DNA of 64,000 nucleotides from assembly GCF_016019885.1 (NCBI RefSeq), contig NZ_JAEANY010000001.1, positions 124,001-188,000 on the forward strand, in the 5' to 3' direction. The notes below the pieces were generated by a model. That model did not search any database and was not told where the DNA came from. It saw only the letters and a list, made by a program, of their open reading frames with translations. Both the position numbers and the translations under genes were made by a program. This DNA is from Aurantiacibacter sediminis. GTDB lineage: Bacteria; Pseudomonadota; Alphaproteobacteria; Sphingomonadales; Sphingomonadaceae. Of this stretch, positions 1-9,781 are shown one piece after another (positions within the stretch are counted from its first letter, which is position 1; the number at the start of each line of letters is the position of its first letter).

Positions 1-35
1 CCGAAGCTGTCTTCGACGTCCTGCAAGCGAACTGA
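1..35 (+). CDS. C-terminal end of an unidentified protein (cut by window edge)
   Basis: An open frame enters from the left edge and ends in TGA at 33-35, giving the last residues EAVFDVLQAN. No stop precedes it in the visible part. Ten residues are too few to identify a family. It is listed only because it explains these bases and lies tail-to-tail with the tRNA-Leu gene. Confidence 0.35.
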   Translation, partial: EAVFDVLQAN

Positions 36-85
36 GCCGTAACGCTTGCCGAGCGGTCGGCGCTTTTGCTGATTTTCCGAAAAAA

Positions 86-172
<87 letters not shown>

Positions 173-405
173 ACACATCGTAGGGCGAAGCGTGGCTCCG
201 CCGTGTGGTAGGAGCGCGCCTCTAAGGCAGGCTTGTGGCTGAGTCAACGCGGCTTTTGCTTGGCGTGTGCGCTTTTTGGCTGCGATCGAGGCGGCTCGGC
301 GGAACGGGCTATGGCAATCACGCGTTATTGAAGCATTGCCCGCCGCCTGCTGCCTGTGCATAGGGCGGTGCGACACACCTAATCTGCTCGAAGGACCTGC
401 CTCCC

Positions 406-1353
406 ATGGCCAAATCATCTCCGCTCCAAGGCAAGCTTGTCACCCTGATCGGGGGCAGCGGATTTATCGGATCGCATGTGGCGCAAGACCTGCTCGAGCG
501 CGGCGCGCGCGTGCGTATAGCTGCGCGTGAGCCGGAGAAGGCCTTCAAGCTGAAGCCGCTCGCCAACCTCGGGCAGATCCAGTTTGCCCGCTGCAATGCG
601 GCCGACAAGGCCAGCGTCGAGGCCTGCGTGCGTGGATCGGATGCGGTGGTTTACCTGATCGGCACATTCGAGGGCAATCAGCAAAAGCTGCAGGCAGACA
701 GCGCCGGGCACGCGGCGAAAATCGCCGCCGAACAAGGCGCGATGGGTTTCGTTTATATCTCCGCGATTGGCGCCGATCCGGAGAAGGAAACCGGCTATTA
801 TCGCACCAAAGGCGATGGCGAGCGCCAGGTGCTGGAAGCGTTTCCCAAGGCGACCGTGATCCGCCCATCCGTCGTGTTTGGCGAGGACGCCGGACTCGTC
901 CCGATGTTTGCCGACATGGTGCAGATGATGCCGGTGATGCCGGTGTTTGGAGCCGACTCCAAATTCCAGGTCGTGTGGGTGGACGATGTCGCGGCAGCCG
1001 TGGCAGTGGCGCTCGAGAATGTCGGCAAACACGGCGGCAAGACTTACGAAGCTGCGGGCCCCGAAGAGCTTTCCATGATGCAAATTCATGAGATGATCGC
1101 CGACGGGCAGAACCGCGAGCGTGTGTTCTTCCCCATGCCCACTCCGCTGGCAAAAGGCTTTGCCGCACTGCCGCTTACGCCGATCAATTCGGATCAGCTG
1201 GCGATGCTGGAAGAAGGCAGCACGGCGACTAAAGGCGTAGCGCAGCTCGACAAGCTCGGCATCGATCCCAAGCCGCTGTCGCTATTCCTCGATCGCTGGA
1301 TGGTCCGCTATCGCAAGCACGGGCGTTTTGGCAGCAAGCGCAAGGCCGGCTGA
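406..1353 (+). CDS. NDUFA9-like complex I-associated NAD(P)-binding protein
   Basis: A 315-residue protein of the atypical short-chain dehydrogenase/NDUFA9 family. The N-terminal Rossmann motif is VTLIGGSGFIGSHVAQDLLE (about residues 12-31). It is followed by VVYLIGTF and by FVYISAIGA with a downstream YYRTK (Y-x3-K-like). In mitochondria and alphaproteobacteria such proteins associate with respiratory complex I and bind NADPH structurally. ATG 406 is preceded by AAGGA at a spacing of 10. It stands alone between tRNA-Leu and the fsa gene, both separated by intergenic DNA. Membership of the extended-SDR group is clear. The complex I role comes from family knowledge and is not shown here. Confidence 0.85.
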   Translation: MAKSSPLQGKLVTLIGGSGFIGSHVAQDLLERGARVRIAAREPEKAFKLKPLANLGQIQFARCNAADKASVEACVRGSDAVVYLIGTFEGNQQKLQADSAGHAAKIAAEQGAMGFVYISAIGADPEKETGYYRTKGDGERQVLEAFPKATVIRPSVVFGEDAGLVPMFADMVQMMPVMPVFGADSKFQVVWVDDVAAAVAVALENVGKHGGKTYEAAGPEELSMMQIHEMIADGQNRERVFFPMPTPLAKGFAALPLTPINSDQLAMLEEGSTATKGVAQLDKLGIDPKPLSLFLDRWMVRYRKHGRFGSKRKAG

Positions 1354-1482
1354 GCGCGGCCAACAGTCAGCCAAGTGAGGAAATCCTGCGCGCATCGGTA
1401 GCGCGCCGGGCTTTGCCACGCCTATAGTCGCGCCAACGAATCGCACCTTGCAGACAGCGCCAACTTTGGGAAAGCCCACGCC

Positions 1483-2136
1483 ATGAAATTCTTCGCAGAC
1501 ACCGCCGAACTCGATGACATCCGCGAATTGGCGGCCACCGGCCTGCTGGACGGCGTCACCACCAATCCCTCGCTAATCGCAAAGTCGGGCCGGGATTTCA
1601 TGGAAGTGACCAAGGAAATCTGCAGCATCACCGATGGCCCGGTGAGCGCCGAAGTCGTCGCTCTCGATCACGAGACGATGATGAAAGAGGCGGAAAAACT
1701 GCGCAAGATTGCCGACAATGTCTGCATTAAGGTGCCGCTGACCGTCGATGGCCTGAAGACCTGCAAGGCGCTGACCGATGATGGCACGATGGTGAATGTC
1801 ACTCTGTGCTTCTCGGCCAATCAGGCATTGCTGGCGGCCAAAGCTGGCGCGACTTTCGTGTCACCTTTCGTCGGCCGGCATGATGACAATGGAACGGATG
1901 GCATGGACCTGATCCGCGACATCCGCCTCATCTACGACAATTACGACTTCCACACGGAAATTCTCGTCGCCAGCGTGCGCCATGTCGTCCACGTGCTCGA
2001 AAGCGCGCGCATTGGTGCAGATGTGATGACTGCGCCGCCGAAGGTGATCCACGCGCTGTTCAAGCATGTGCTGACGGACAAGGGTATCGAAGGCTTCCTG
2101 AAGGATTGGGAAACCACCGGGCAGTCCATTCTGTAA
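1483..2136 (+). CDS. fsa: Transaldolase / fructose-6-phosphate aldolase family
   Basis: A 217-residue small-type transaldolase. The start [17 protein letters not shown], the motif [11 protein letters not shown] and the Schiff-base lysine region [13 protein letters not shown] are diagnostic. [25 protein letters not shown] and VASVRH follow in the family order. Length matches the 210-220 residue TalC/Fsa group, not the 310-residue TalB group. It works in the non-oxidative pentose phosphate pathway, or as an aldolase; sequence alone does not separate the two activities. It is convergent with the acyl-CoA synthetase gene, with a GC-rich hairpin between them. Confidence 0.92.
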   Translation: MKFFADTAELDDIRELAATGLLDGVTTNPSLIAKSGRDFMEVTKEICSITDGPVSAEVVALDHETMMKEAEKLRKIADNVCIKVPLTVDGLKTCKALTDDGTMVNVTLCFSANQALLAAKAGATFVSPFVGRHDDNGTDGMDLIRDIRLIYDNYDFHTEILVASVRHVVHVLESARIGADVMTAPPKVIHALFKHVLTDKGIEGFLKDWETTGQSIL

Positions 2137-2137
2137 A

Positions 2138-2171
2138 GGGTGGTGGGCCCCGCCAGCGCGGGGCCGCACCC
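2138..2171. terminator. GC-rich hairpin between convergent genes
   Basis: GGGTG (2138-2142) and GGCCCCGC (2146-2153) pair with GCGGGGCC (2158-2165) and CACCC (2167-2171) around loop CAGC. It lies in the 43-bp gap between the convergent fsa and acyl-CoA synthetase genes, so it could end transcription from both sides. No clear T-run follows on either strand, so efficiency is uncertain. Confidence 0.55.
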
Positions 2172-2179
2172 TCCCCTGA

Positions 2180-3808
2180 TTAGCCGCCGAGCACGCCTTC
2201 GGCTTTTTCGTTCACATTCTTCGCAATCCACCGATCGCGCAGTTTGAACTTCTGGATCTTGCCGGAGCCGGTAAGCGGCCACTCCTGCACCTCTTCCCAA
2301 TAGGCGGGGCATTTCTGTGGCGCGATCTGGGAGCGGCAATAGGCGCGCAATTCTTCCGGATCGAAATTGTGGCCGTCTTCCATCCGCACGCAGGCGGCGA
2401 CGGCTTCACCCAGCACTTCGTCCGGCACGCCGAACACCGCGCATTCGGCGACGCCGTCATGTTCGGCAAGGACATTCTCGATTTCTGCGGGAAAGAGGTT
2501 TTCACCTCCGCGAATGATCATTTCCTTCACCCGCCCGGTGATGCGGACAAAGCCGCGATCATCCATCGTGCCGAGGTCGCCTGTGTGCAGCCAGCCATCG
2601 GCATCGATCGCTTCGGCGGTGGCTTCCGGGTTCTCGTGGTAGCCGAGCATGGTTGCGTAGCTGCGTGAGCGAATTTCGCCCACTACGCCGCAATCGACAA
2701 TTTCATTCGTCGCGGGATCGAAAATACCCACTTCGCAGCCCAGCGCCGGGCGACCGATGCTGGTGGTGATGTCCTCTACCGCATCTGAGGGCCGCGCGCT
2801 GGTGATGACGGGGGAGCTTTCGGTCTGGCCATAGGCGACCAAGGCCTTGGACCCCAACACGGCCTCTGCTGCGCGAGCGAGTTCGGGCGCAACCATCGCG
2901 CCGCCCATGCCGATCAGCTTGAGCGAGGAAAGATCGCGCGGATTGGCCTTCTGGGTCGCGATCATCGCAACGCCCATTGTGGGCACGGCGAGTGTCCAGG
3001 TCACTTTCTCCGCTTCGATAATATCGAGCGCCGCATTGGGCTCGAAGAAGGGCAGCGGCACGTATTTTGCGGCAGTTTGCAGCGAGCCCAGCACGCCCAT
3101 CGAGCAGCCCATGGTGTGGAACAGCGGCGTCAGGCCGATGGTCGATTGCCGATCTTCCAGATTGCCCGTTTTGGTGAAGAGCCGGGCATTATTGGTGATG
3201 TTGCGATGCGAGAGGACCACGCCTTTCGGAAAGCCTGTTGTGCCTGACGTATACTGGATCTGCGCCGCATCGTTGGTATCGACTTCGGGCAAAGTGCCGC
3301 TGGGATCGGTAAACATCGCCGCTTCGTCATGCATGTCCACGACTTCGCGGAGGGCGGGAATATCGTCGGCCACGGCTCGGCCGATTTCGGCCATCGGATT
3401 GCCGCGCACTTCCTTGATCAGGAACAGCGCAACACTGCCGGATTGGCGCAGCACATAATCGAGCTCGCGCTTCTGGTAGGCAGGGTTGACGGTAACGAGA
3501 GTGAGACCGGCAAGCGCGCACGCATATTCGACGAGCACCCATTCGGGAATGTTCGGGCCCCACACGGCGATGCGTTCACCCGGCTGGAAGCGCGCGGCAA
3601 GGCCCTTGGCCATCCGCTCCGCATCGGCGAGCAATTCGGCATAGGTCCAGCGGCGACCGGTAGTGCCATCCATCTTGCCTTCGACCAGCGCATCGGCATC
3701 GCCGTTTCGCTCCGCCTGCTCTCGCAGCAAGCCGCCTATCGTGCTGTCGAGGATTTCCTCATCGGCGTACCAGTCGCAATGAGCCTTTTCGAGGCGCTGC
3801 TCGGCCAT
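2180..3808 (-). CDS. AMP-dependent acyl-CoA synthetase (fatty-acid CoA ligase family)
   Basis: A 542-residue adenylate-forming enzyme. It has the AMP-binding loop YTSGTTGFPKGVV, the GQTESSPV motif, the TGDLGTMDDRGFVRITGR hinge region and the C-terminal catalytic lysine region GSGKIQKFKL. It activates a carboxylic acid with ATP and joins it to CoA. The chain length or aromatic preference cannot be told from sequence. ATG 3808 is chosen because GGAGAG sits 7-9 nt upstream; the frame stays open farther upstream but without family similarity. It is transcribed alone on the minus strand. Confidence 0.9.
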   Translation of the reverse strand: MAEQRLEKAHCDWYADEEILDSTIGGLLREQAERNGDADALVEGKMDGTTGRRWTYAELLADAERMAKGLAARFQPGERIAVWGPNIPEWVLVEYACALAGLTLVTVNPAYQKRELDYVLRQSGSVALFLIKEVRGNPMAEIGRAVADDIPALREVVDMHDEAAMFTDPSGTLPEVDTNDAAQIQYTSGTTGFPKGVVLSHRNITNNARLFTKTGNLEDRQSTIGLTPLFHTMGCSMGVLGSLQTAAKYVPLPFFEPNAALDIIEAEKVTWTLAVPTMGVAMIATQKANPRDLSSLKLIGMGGAMVAPELARAAEAVLGSKALVAYGQTESSPVITSARPSDAVEDITTSIGRPALGCEVGIFDPATNEIVDCGVVGEIRSRSYATMLGYHENPEATAEAIDADGWLHTGDLGTMDDRGFVRITGRVKEMIIRGGENLFPAEIENVLAEHDGVAECAVFGVPDEVLGEAVAACVRMEDGHNFDPEELRAYCRSQIAPQKCPAYWEEVQEWPLTGSGKIQKFKLRDRWIAKNVNEKAEGVLGG

Positions 3809-3927
3809 AACATTCTCTCCATCTTCATGTCGGTCATTCGCGCCGACTTTTATCGAATCCATATAGGTATGGGCCGGTCCCGACCAAGAGGCAGTGAAGC
3901 AATGTTTTTCGGGCGTGGAAAGCCCAT

Positions 3928-3963
3928 AAAAATGGCCCCGCCAGCGAATGGATGGCGGGGCCA
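3928..3963 (-). terminator. Intrinsic terminator downstream of the DUF4168 gene
   Basis: On the minus strand a perfect 10-bp stem TGGCCCCGCC/GGCGGGGCCA (3954-3963 with 3933-3942) is followed at once by TTTTT (3932-3928). It lies about 85 nt past the stop of the DUF4168-like gene and ahead of the acyl-CoA synthetase start. This separates the two transcription units. Confidence 0.85.
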
Positions 3964-4046
3964 GGGCTCGGATGTGCAGGCATGGACCGGGCCTGCTTTC
4001 GTAGTGGCCGTTCGTCACGTCCGGCCACGCCGGCTTTGCCGCCGGT

Positions 4047-4460
4047 CTATTGCTCAGGAGTTTCGTTCACCTCGTCCATCATAGCGTCCGCGGCCTGCCG
4101 GATCCGCATGGCGATGGCTGGATCGGCCTGCGCCGCGCGAGCGATCGCACTATAGCGCGCGGGATCGAGGCCTTCTTCCGCAACAATGCTCTCTGCCTGC
4201 GCGAGGCGCGCATCATCCGTCATGTCCGGATCGCGCTCTTCACGCAGACGAACGGTTGCTGCGGCGAAGCTGGCGATTTCGGCATCGGTAATGTCTTCGC
4301 CTGTCAGCTCCATTTCAGTTTCAGGATCGGATGGAGGAATGGGAATGTCCTGCATCGGCTCCGGCGTTTGCACCGGCGGTATGGGCGAAATGTCCTGCGC
4401 AGCCGCGCCTGCGCTGACGAGCAGTGCCGATGCCGCCGCGCTGATTATCCAAGATTTCAT
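4047..4460 (-). CDS. DUF4168-like secreted protein
   Basis: A 137-residue protein starting with a clear Sec signal peptide (MKSWIISAAASALLVSAGAAAQ, cleavage near residue 22). A Pro-rich linker follows, then a helical domain with IASFAAATVRLREE and ARYSAIARAAQADPAIAMRI, which matches the DUF4168 pattern as I recall it. ATG 4460 has AAGGA 8-9 nt upstream. Function is unknown; it is probably periplasmic. It is followed by a strong intrinsic terminator. Confidence 0.8.
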   Translation of the reverse strand: MKSWIISAAASALLVSAGAAAQDISPIPPVQTPEPMQDIPIPPSDPETEMELTGEDITDAEIASFAAATVRLREERDPDMTDDARLAQAESIVAEEGLDPARYSAIARAAQADPAIAMRIRQAADAMMDEVNETPEQ

Positions 4461-4688
4461 GTGCTTGTCCTTGCGTTTGTCACGCCCCCGCAAGTGAAGG
4501 CTGCGCGCGCCCACGCGGCGGCACAATCGCACACGCGCCGGAAAGCGCGCGAAAGCCGATTATCGGTGAAAACTGTTTCCTGGCCGCGATGAGCCGTTGG
4601 CGCGAAACATGAAGCGGCTCAGCGGCATGTCTCGCTTCGCCGTTTGTTGGGCTCCTCCGGTCGAAGCGCCCGCCGAATCAGCTTCGCC

Positions 4689-5558
4689 TCAAAGCGTCCG
4701 GGAGAACAGCGCGAGGAGATTATTCCACGCGCGCTCTGCCGGATCGCGGGCATAGGCGGGGCTATCCAGCACGGTCCAGCCGTGATCTCCGTCATAAAGC
4801 TCAACGGAGACATCGGCGCTGGCAGCTGCTGCGGCGGCTTCCAATTCTTCCTTCATGCCTTCGCTGCTCGCATTGTCATCGCGCGCGATGCCGATGTGGA
4901 CGCCGCTATCAGCAGGAAGATCGCCGAGCAGGTTGACAGGCGCCATATCCTCGCCCCGGGTCAGGCCGCCGCTATGGAAGCTGGCCGCCGCCTTGATCCG
5001 ATCGGGCACGGCATGGGCACAATAGATGGTCCAGCTGCCCGTCATGCAATGGCCGAGATTGCCGATGCCCTTGTTTGTATCCACCGCGTCCTGATCATCG
5101 AGCCAGCTCGCGACACTGCGCGCAGTAGCCATGATGGCCTGAGGCGTGTTCACTTCGCGCCACGGCGTCACGCGCTCCCACCCGTCATTGTTGCGCCAAT
5201 CGCTGAAATCTTCGAATTGCTGCCCGGCAACCGAGCGATAATAAGGGTTTGGCACCAGCACGCTGTAACCGGACTCCGCAAGCCGTCGCCCCATTTGGAT
5301 CTTCGCAGGACGCAGGCCTGCAATATCGGGCCATAGGATCGCTGCAGGGGCAGAGCGGCTAGCTGAATGGATGAATACGCCATCCATCGTTCCGCCATCG
5401 GCAGCGAAGTTGACCTGCCGCTCGACGAGGCCGATCGCTTCTGTGTCCATCGGCTCCATCGGGGCGCAGGCGGCAACGGCGCCTGCTGCGCCCAAGGCTC
5501 CGAATTGGCGGCGACTGACGGGTCGATTGATCGCGGAAAACTGATCGCGTTCGCACAT
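4689..5558 (-). CDS. Dienelactone hydrolase family protein with Tat-type lipoprotein signal
   Basis: A 289-residue alpha/beta hydrolase. The nucleophile elbow GHCMTG places Cys at about residue 171, with Asp near 227 (ARDDNA) and His near 259 (YDGDHGW) completing a dienelactone-hydrolase-type triad. The N-terminus carries SRRQFG (residues 15-20), a hydrophobic stretch and AAC at 31. This suggests Tat export followed by lipid attachment, though most dienelactone hydrolases are cytoplasmic. ATG 5558 has GAGGAG upstream; a TTG 18 bp farther up is less likely. It is divergent from the TM2-domain gene. The substrate is unknown. Confidence 0.85.
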   Translation of the reverse strand: MCERDQFSAINRPVSRRQFGALGAAGAVAACAPMEPMDTEAIGLVERQVNFAADGGTMDGVFIHSASRSAPAAILWPDIAGLRPAKIQMGRRLAESGYSVLVPNPYYRSVAGQQFEDFSDWRNNDGWERVTPWREVNTPQAIMATARSVASWLDDQDAVDTNKGIGNLGHCMTGSWTIYCAHAVPDRIKAAASFHSGGLTRGEDMAPVNLLGDLPADSGVHIGIARDDNASSEGMKEELEAAAAAASADVSVELYDGDHGWTVLDSPAYARDPAERAWNNLLALFSRTL

Positions 5559-5729
5559 GGCAGATACTCTCCTCAATTCCCGTCCGCGAGGGGACTAGCA
5601 CTGTCAGCGAGCTGTGCAAACCGAGCCGTGGCAGAGCGCACCGCTTGGCCGATTTGCCCTTCGTCCAATGCAAATGTCGCTTGTCGATCATTTCCTTGAT
5701 TCTTTCGTGGCAATCGGCATTTTGGTTTC

Positions 5730-6206
5730 ATGGACAAGAGGGCGGAAGAAATTCGGAAAATGAGCCAGAAGGGTCCGATCCAGCTGGATCGTGGCTCCTA
5801 TGATGGCGGAAACCTGCCACGCGCAGAAATTACGCGTCCGGCAAATATCGCGGAGCGGGACGGGCGCATCAATTGCCCGGTGTGCGACGAGGACATCTCG
5901 GCACGGGCCAAGAAATGCCGCCACTGCGGCGAAGTGCTCGATCCCGATATGCGCCGCGAGAAAATGTCCGAGCGCCGAGCGGCTACCGGCCGTGCCTATA
6001 CGCGCAACAAGAACAAGGTGGCCGCTGCCATCTTTGCGATCCTGCTCGGCTGGATCGGTGTGCACAAATATTACCTTGGCCGCGTGGGCCAAGGCATTCT
6101 CTACACGCTGTTCTTCTGGACCGGCATTCCCGGCCTGCTCGGCCTGATCGAAGGCATCATCTACCTGACCATGGATGATGAGAGGTTCTGGGAAAAATAC
6201 GGCTGA
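5730..6206 (+). CDS. Zinc-ribbon plus TM2 domain membrane protein
   Basis: Up to 158 residues. A zinc ribbon with two CxxC pairs (CPVCDEDISARAKKCRHCG, about residues 49-67) is followed by a basic stretch and a TM2 domain: AAIFAILLGWIGVHKYYLGR, then a second helix ending in YLTMDDERFWEKYG. TM2 proteins are small two-helix membrane proteins of poorly known role. The start is uncertain. ATG 5730 has no visible ribosome site, while ATG 5760 (MSQKG) has GGAAG 11 nt upstream and would give 148 residues. Confidence 0.82.
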   Translation: MDKRAEEIRKMSQKGPIQLDRGSYDGGNLPRAEITRPANIAERDGRINCPVCDEDISARAKKCRHCGEVLDPDMRREKMSERRAATGRAYTRNKNKVAAAIFAILLGWIGVHKYYLGRVGQGILYTLFFWTGIPGLLGLIEGIIYLTMDDERFWEKYG

Positions 6207-6224
6207 GCCGAATTCAAGCCCCGT

Positions 6225-7247
6225 TTAGGCTGCGCGTGAAGGGCGCTTTAAAGCGGCCTCGCTCTGCTCCATCAGCTTGGCAATGATTTCTGCCGCGGGT
6301 TCCTCTTCGGTGACCAGGCTGACCGACTGACCAGCCATCAGCGAACCATTTTCGATATCGCCATCCACTACGGCGCGGCGCAGAGCGCCTGCCCAATAAT
6401 GTTCGATTTGCAATTGCGCCTCGGCCATCTCGATCTCGCCTGAATCAAGGATCTTGGCGACTTCCCGCTGCTTATCAGAGAAAGCGTCAGTGCCTTTGTT
6501 TTTCAACGCGCGCACGGGGATGACCGGCAGGCGCGGATCGATCTGGACACTCATTTCCGCATCGCGAGCTTTGGCGCGGAAGAAGGCTTTCTTGAAATCG
6601 GAGTGCGCGATGCTTTCGGTGGCGCAGGCAAAACGCGTGCCGAGCTGCACGCCGCTTGCGCCCATTTCCAGATAGGCGGCCATCATGTCGCCCGTGCCAA
6701 TGCCGCCGGCGACGAAAACGATGAAATCTTTTGCCAGTTCAGGCAGGAATTCCTGCGCCAGCACGCTGGTGGAAACAGGGCCAATATGGCCACCTGCCTC
6801 ACTGCCTTCGATCACCAGCGCATCCGCGCCTGATCGTAGCAGCTTCTTTGCAAGCGCCAGGGTGGGCGCGAATACGATGACTTTTGCGCCGTGCTGCTTG
6901 ATCGCCTCCACACTGCCTTTGGGCGGGATGCCGCCTGCAAGCACGACATGGCTGACCCGATGCTTCCCGCAAATATCGATTAGCTCGAAAATGTCGGGAT
7001 GCATGGTGATGAGGTTCACGCCGAAGTGCTTGTCCGTCATCTCCTTCGTCGCGGCGATTTCGGCATCGAGCAGGTCGGGCGTCATCGCCCCGCAGGCGAC
7101 CACGCCGAAGCCGCCGCCATTGCTGATCGCGGACACAAGATTCCGCTCCGAAACCCAGCTCATGGCGCCGCACATGATCGCATGCTCGGTGCCGAGGAAT
7201 TCGCAGCCACGCGCCATGAGCGCGCTCGTCTTTGGATATTCAGTCAT
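6225..7247 (-). CDS. Nitronate monooxygenase (NMO family flavoprotein)
   Basis: A 340-residue NMO-type FMN enzyme. AIMCGAMSWVSERNLVSAISNGGGFG at the N-terminus, VVLAGGIPPKGSVEAIKQHGAKV, SEAGGHIG and FVAGGIGTGDMMAAYLEMGASGVQLGTRFACATES are the FMN- and phosphate-binding segments of this family. Members oxidise nitronates or act as enoyl-reductase-like flavoproteins; the substrate here is unknown. It is the last gene of a minus-strand run lysC, purT, nmo with 19 bp between purT and this gene. No strong ribosome site is visible, which suggests translation helped by the upstream gene. Confidence 0.9.
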   Translation of the reverse strand: MTEYPKTSALMARGCEFLGTEHAIMCGAMSWVSERNLVSAISNGGGFGVVACGAMTPDLLDAEIAATKEMTDKHFGVNLITMHPDIFELIDICGKHRVSHVVLAGGIPPKGSVEAIKQHGAKVIVFAPTLALAKKLLRSGADALVIEGSEAGGHIGPVSTSVLAQEFLPELAKDFIVFVAGGIGTGDMMAAYLEMGASGVQLGTRFACATESIAHSDFKKAFFRAKARDAEMSVQIDPRLPVIPVRALKNKGTDAFSDKQREVAKILDSGEIEMAEAQLQIEHYWAGALRRAVVDGDIENGSLMAGQSVSLVTEEEPAAEIIAKLMEQSEAALKRPSRAA

Positions 7248-7266
7248 GGCGAGGCGATTAAAGCGA

Positions 7267-8445
7267 TCAGTCGCGATAGTCTATCCGCACTTTGCCCGCA
7301 GCCTCCGCCGCGAGCGCACGGGCATCGTCGGTTGTCTCACCCACCGCTAGCGCAACGCCCATGCGGCGGTAGGGCCGCGTCGTGGGTTTGCCGAAGATGC
7401 GGACATCGACATCGGGGCCAAGACCAAGCGCATCTGCCACGCCTTCGAACCCGAAGTCGCTGCTGTCACGATCAGCGAGGATAACGGCGGAGGCGGCGGG
7501 CACGGCGGGCTCATCGGCGAAGATCGGCAGGCCCATCACTGCGCGCGCGTGCAGGTCGAATTCGGACAGCCCCTGCGAGATCAGCGTGACCATCCCGGTA
7601 TCGTGCGGGCGCGGGCTAAGTTCGGAAAAGATCACCTCCTCACCCTTTACGAAGAATTCGACGCCGTAGAGACCCCAGCCGCGGCCCTCGCCTTCCAGCG
7701 CTGTCACGACTTTTTCGGCCATATCCTGCGCTTTGGCGAGAGCGGCATCGCTCATCGCGGCGGGCTGCCAGCTTTCCTGGTAATCGCCGCGTTCCTGCCG
7801 GTGGCCGATGGGCTCGCAAAAAGTAAAGCCGCCCGAATGACGCACGGTGAGCAGGGTGATTTCGTAATCGAAAGCTATAAACTGCTCGACGATGACGCGC
7901 TTGCGATCGCCACGCATATTCTCGACCGCGTGGTTCCAAGCGGACTCCAGATCAGCCGCGCTGCCGACCTTGCTCTGACCTTTGCCGGAGGACGACATGA
8001 CCGGCTTGATGACGAGCGGAAAACCCGTGTGATCCGCCCCCGCCTGCACTTCGGTGAGGCTTTCCGCATAGCGATAGCGCGACGTCGTCAGGCCCAATTC
8101 CTGCGCTGCCAGCTCTCGGATTGCATCGCGGTTCATCGTCAGCTGCGTGGCGCGCGCGGAGGGAACGACGGTGAAGCCATCCTCTTCCAGTTCGGCGAGC
8201 ACTTCGGTGCGGATCGCCTCAATCTCTGGCACGATATAGTCGGGCTGGTGCCTCTCGACCACTTCGCGCAAGGCACTGCCGTCGAGCATCGAAAAGACTT
8301 CCCGCGCATCTGCCAGCTGCATGGCAGGCGCATTGTCATAGGCATCGCAAGCCACGACATAAGCGCCCAGCCGCTTGGCGGAAATCACGAATTCGCGACC
8401 GAGTTCGCCTGAACCAAGCAACAGGATTTTTGCGGTGTGGCTCAT
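7267..8445 (-). CDS. purT: Formate-dependent phosphoribosylglycinamide formyltransferase PurT
   Basis: A 392-residue ATP-grasp enzyme that makes formyl-GAR from GAR, formate and ATP in purine synthesis. It opens with ILLLGSGELGREFVISAKRLG and VVACDAYDNAPAMQLAD. It contains the ATP-grasp segments PLVIKPVMSSSGKGQS and VEQFIAFDYEITLLTVRH and the PurT-specific SPRPHDTGMVTLISQ. Length fits the family. It starts 3 bp after the lysC stop, so the two are probably cotranscribed. Together with guaA farther right, the window holds two purine steps, not linked to each other. Confidence 0.96.
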   Translation of the reverse strand: MSHTAKILLLGSGELGREFVISAKRLGAYVVACDAYDNAPAMQLADAREVFSMLDGSALREVVERHQPDYIVPEIEAIRTEVLAELEEDGFTVVPSARATQLTMNRDAIRELAAQELGLTTSRYRYAESLTEVQAGADHTGFPLVIKPVMSSSGKGQSKVGSAADLESAWNHAVENMRGDRKRVIVEQFIAFDYEITLLTVRHSGGFTFCEPIGHRQERGDYQESWQPAAMSDAALAKAQDMAEKVVTALEGEGRGWGLYGVEFFVKGEEVIFSELSPRPHDTGMVTLISQGLSEFDLHARAVMGLPIFADEPAVPAASAVILADRDSSDFGFEGVADALGLGPDVDVRIFGKPTTRPYRRMGVALAVGETTDDARALAAEAAGKVRIDYRD

Positions 8446-8448
8446 GCC

Positions 8449-9729
8449 TCAGGCCGCATCGTCTTCGGCGTCGAGACCGTAGGCCGTGTGCAGGACGCGG
8501 ACCGCGAGCTCGGTCTCATCTTCGTCAATCAGCACGCTGACCTTGATTTCGGACGTCGAGATTGCCTGCACATTAATTCCGCGATCGGCCAATGCCTTGA
8601 ACATAGTTGCAGCCACGCCCGCGTGGCTCTTCATGCCCATGCCGACAACGCTGATCTTGGCGACTTTGCTGTCGGTAATCAGGCGATTGAAACCCAGAGC
8701 CTCCTGGCGATCCTCCAGCATCGCCTGCGCGCGGGCCAGCTCGGCCTGCGGGACGGTGAAAGTCACATCGGTCTCACCCTTGTCGCGGCCGACGTTCTGG
8801 ATGATCATGTCGACATTGATCCCCGCCTCACCCAGCGGGGTGAAGATATCGGCGACGGCGCCCGGCTTGTCCGGCACGCGGGTGAGCACCACGCGCGCTT
8901 CATTCTTGTCATGCGCGATTCCCGTTACGGATTGGCGTTCCACTTTGCCTTCCTCCAGAAGTTTTCCCATCTCCGTTTCGGAGACGATCATGGTACCGGG
9001 CAGACTGTCTGCCGAAGGCGAATTTTCATCCACGAAGGATGAGAGCACCTGCACCCGGACATTGTATTTCATCGCCATGCTGACGCTGCGGGTTTGCAGT
9101 ACTTTTGCGCCGACAGAAGCCAGCTCCAGCATTTCTTCAAAGGCGATATGCTTGATCTTGCGCGCACGCGCCACGATGCGCGGATCGGTAGTATAGACCC
9201 CGTCCACATCGGTGTAGATATCGCAGCGATCAGCCTCGATTGCGGCAGCCACCGCAACAGCCGAAGTATCCGATCCGCCGCGACCCATGGTGGTGATGCG
9301 GCCATTATCGGAAACGCCCTGAAAGCCCGGGATGATGGCGATTTCGCCGCCCTGCATCGCTTCGATCATGGGTTCGGCTTCGATAGCGCCGACACGGGCA
9401 TTGGCGTGGCTGGCGAAAGTCCGCACCGGCACTTGCCAGCCGAGCCAGCTGCGCGCCTTGCGCCCCATGCTTTGTAAGGTCAGCGCGAGGAGGCCACTCG
9501 TCACCTGTTCGCCGCTGGCGACAACAACATCATATTCCGCCGGATCATAGAGCGGGTTCGCCTCGCGGCAGAAATTTACCAGTCGATCGGTCTCACCCGC
9601 CATGGCGGAAACGACCACCGCAACTTCATTTCCCGCAGCGGCCTGCGCGCGCACGATATTGGCGACACGGCGGATGCGCTCGGTCCCTGCGACCGATGTC
9701 CCCCCGAATTTCATCACAATGCGCGCCAC
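8449..9729 (-). CDS. lysC: Aspartate kinase
   Basis: A 426-residue enzyme catalysing phosphorylation of aspartate, the first step to lysine, threonine, methionine and diaminopimelate. The kinase signature [13 protein letters not shown] is at residues 8-20, with [16 protein letters not shown] near the middle. Two ACT domains fill the C-terminal third ([20 protein letters not shown] and [18 protein letters not shown]), the sites where amino acids give feedback control. The start is GTG with GAG about 8 nt upstream. It is divergent from ubiG with about 50 bp between. Confidence 0.96.
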   Translation of the reverse strand: MARIVMKFGGTSVAGTERIRRVANIVRAQAAAGNEVAVVVSAMAGETDRLVNFCREANPLYDPAEYDVVVASGEQVTSGLLALTLQSMGRKARSWLGWQVPVRTFASHANARVGAIEAEPMIEAMQGGEIAIIPGFQGVSDNGRITTMGRGGSDTSAVAVAAAIEADRCDIYTDVDGVYTTDPRIVARARKIKHIAFEEMLELASVGAKVLQTRSVSMAMKYNVRVQVLSSFVDENSPSADSLPGTMIVSETEMGKLLEEGKVERQSVTGIAHDKNEARVVLTRVPDKPGAVADIFTPLGEAGINVDMIIQNVGRDKGETDVTFTVPQAELARAQAMLEDRQEALGFNRLITDSKVAKISVVGMGMKSHAGVAATMFKALADRGINVQAISTSEIKVSVLIDEDETELAVRVLHTAYGLDAEDDAA

Positions 9730-9781
9730 GGTAACTCTCGTCGGTATGGTTGAATGCCCCCGGGGCTGTTAAGGGCAGAGC

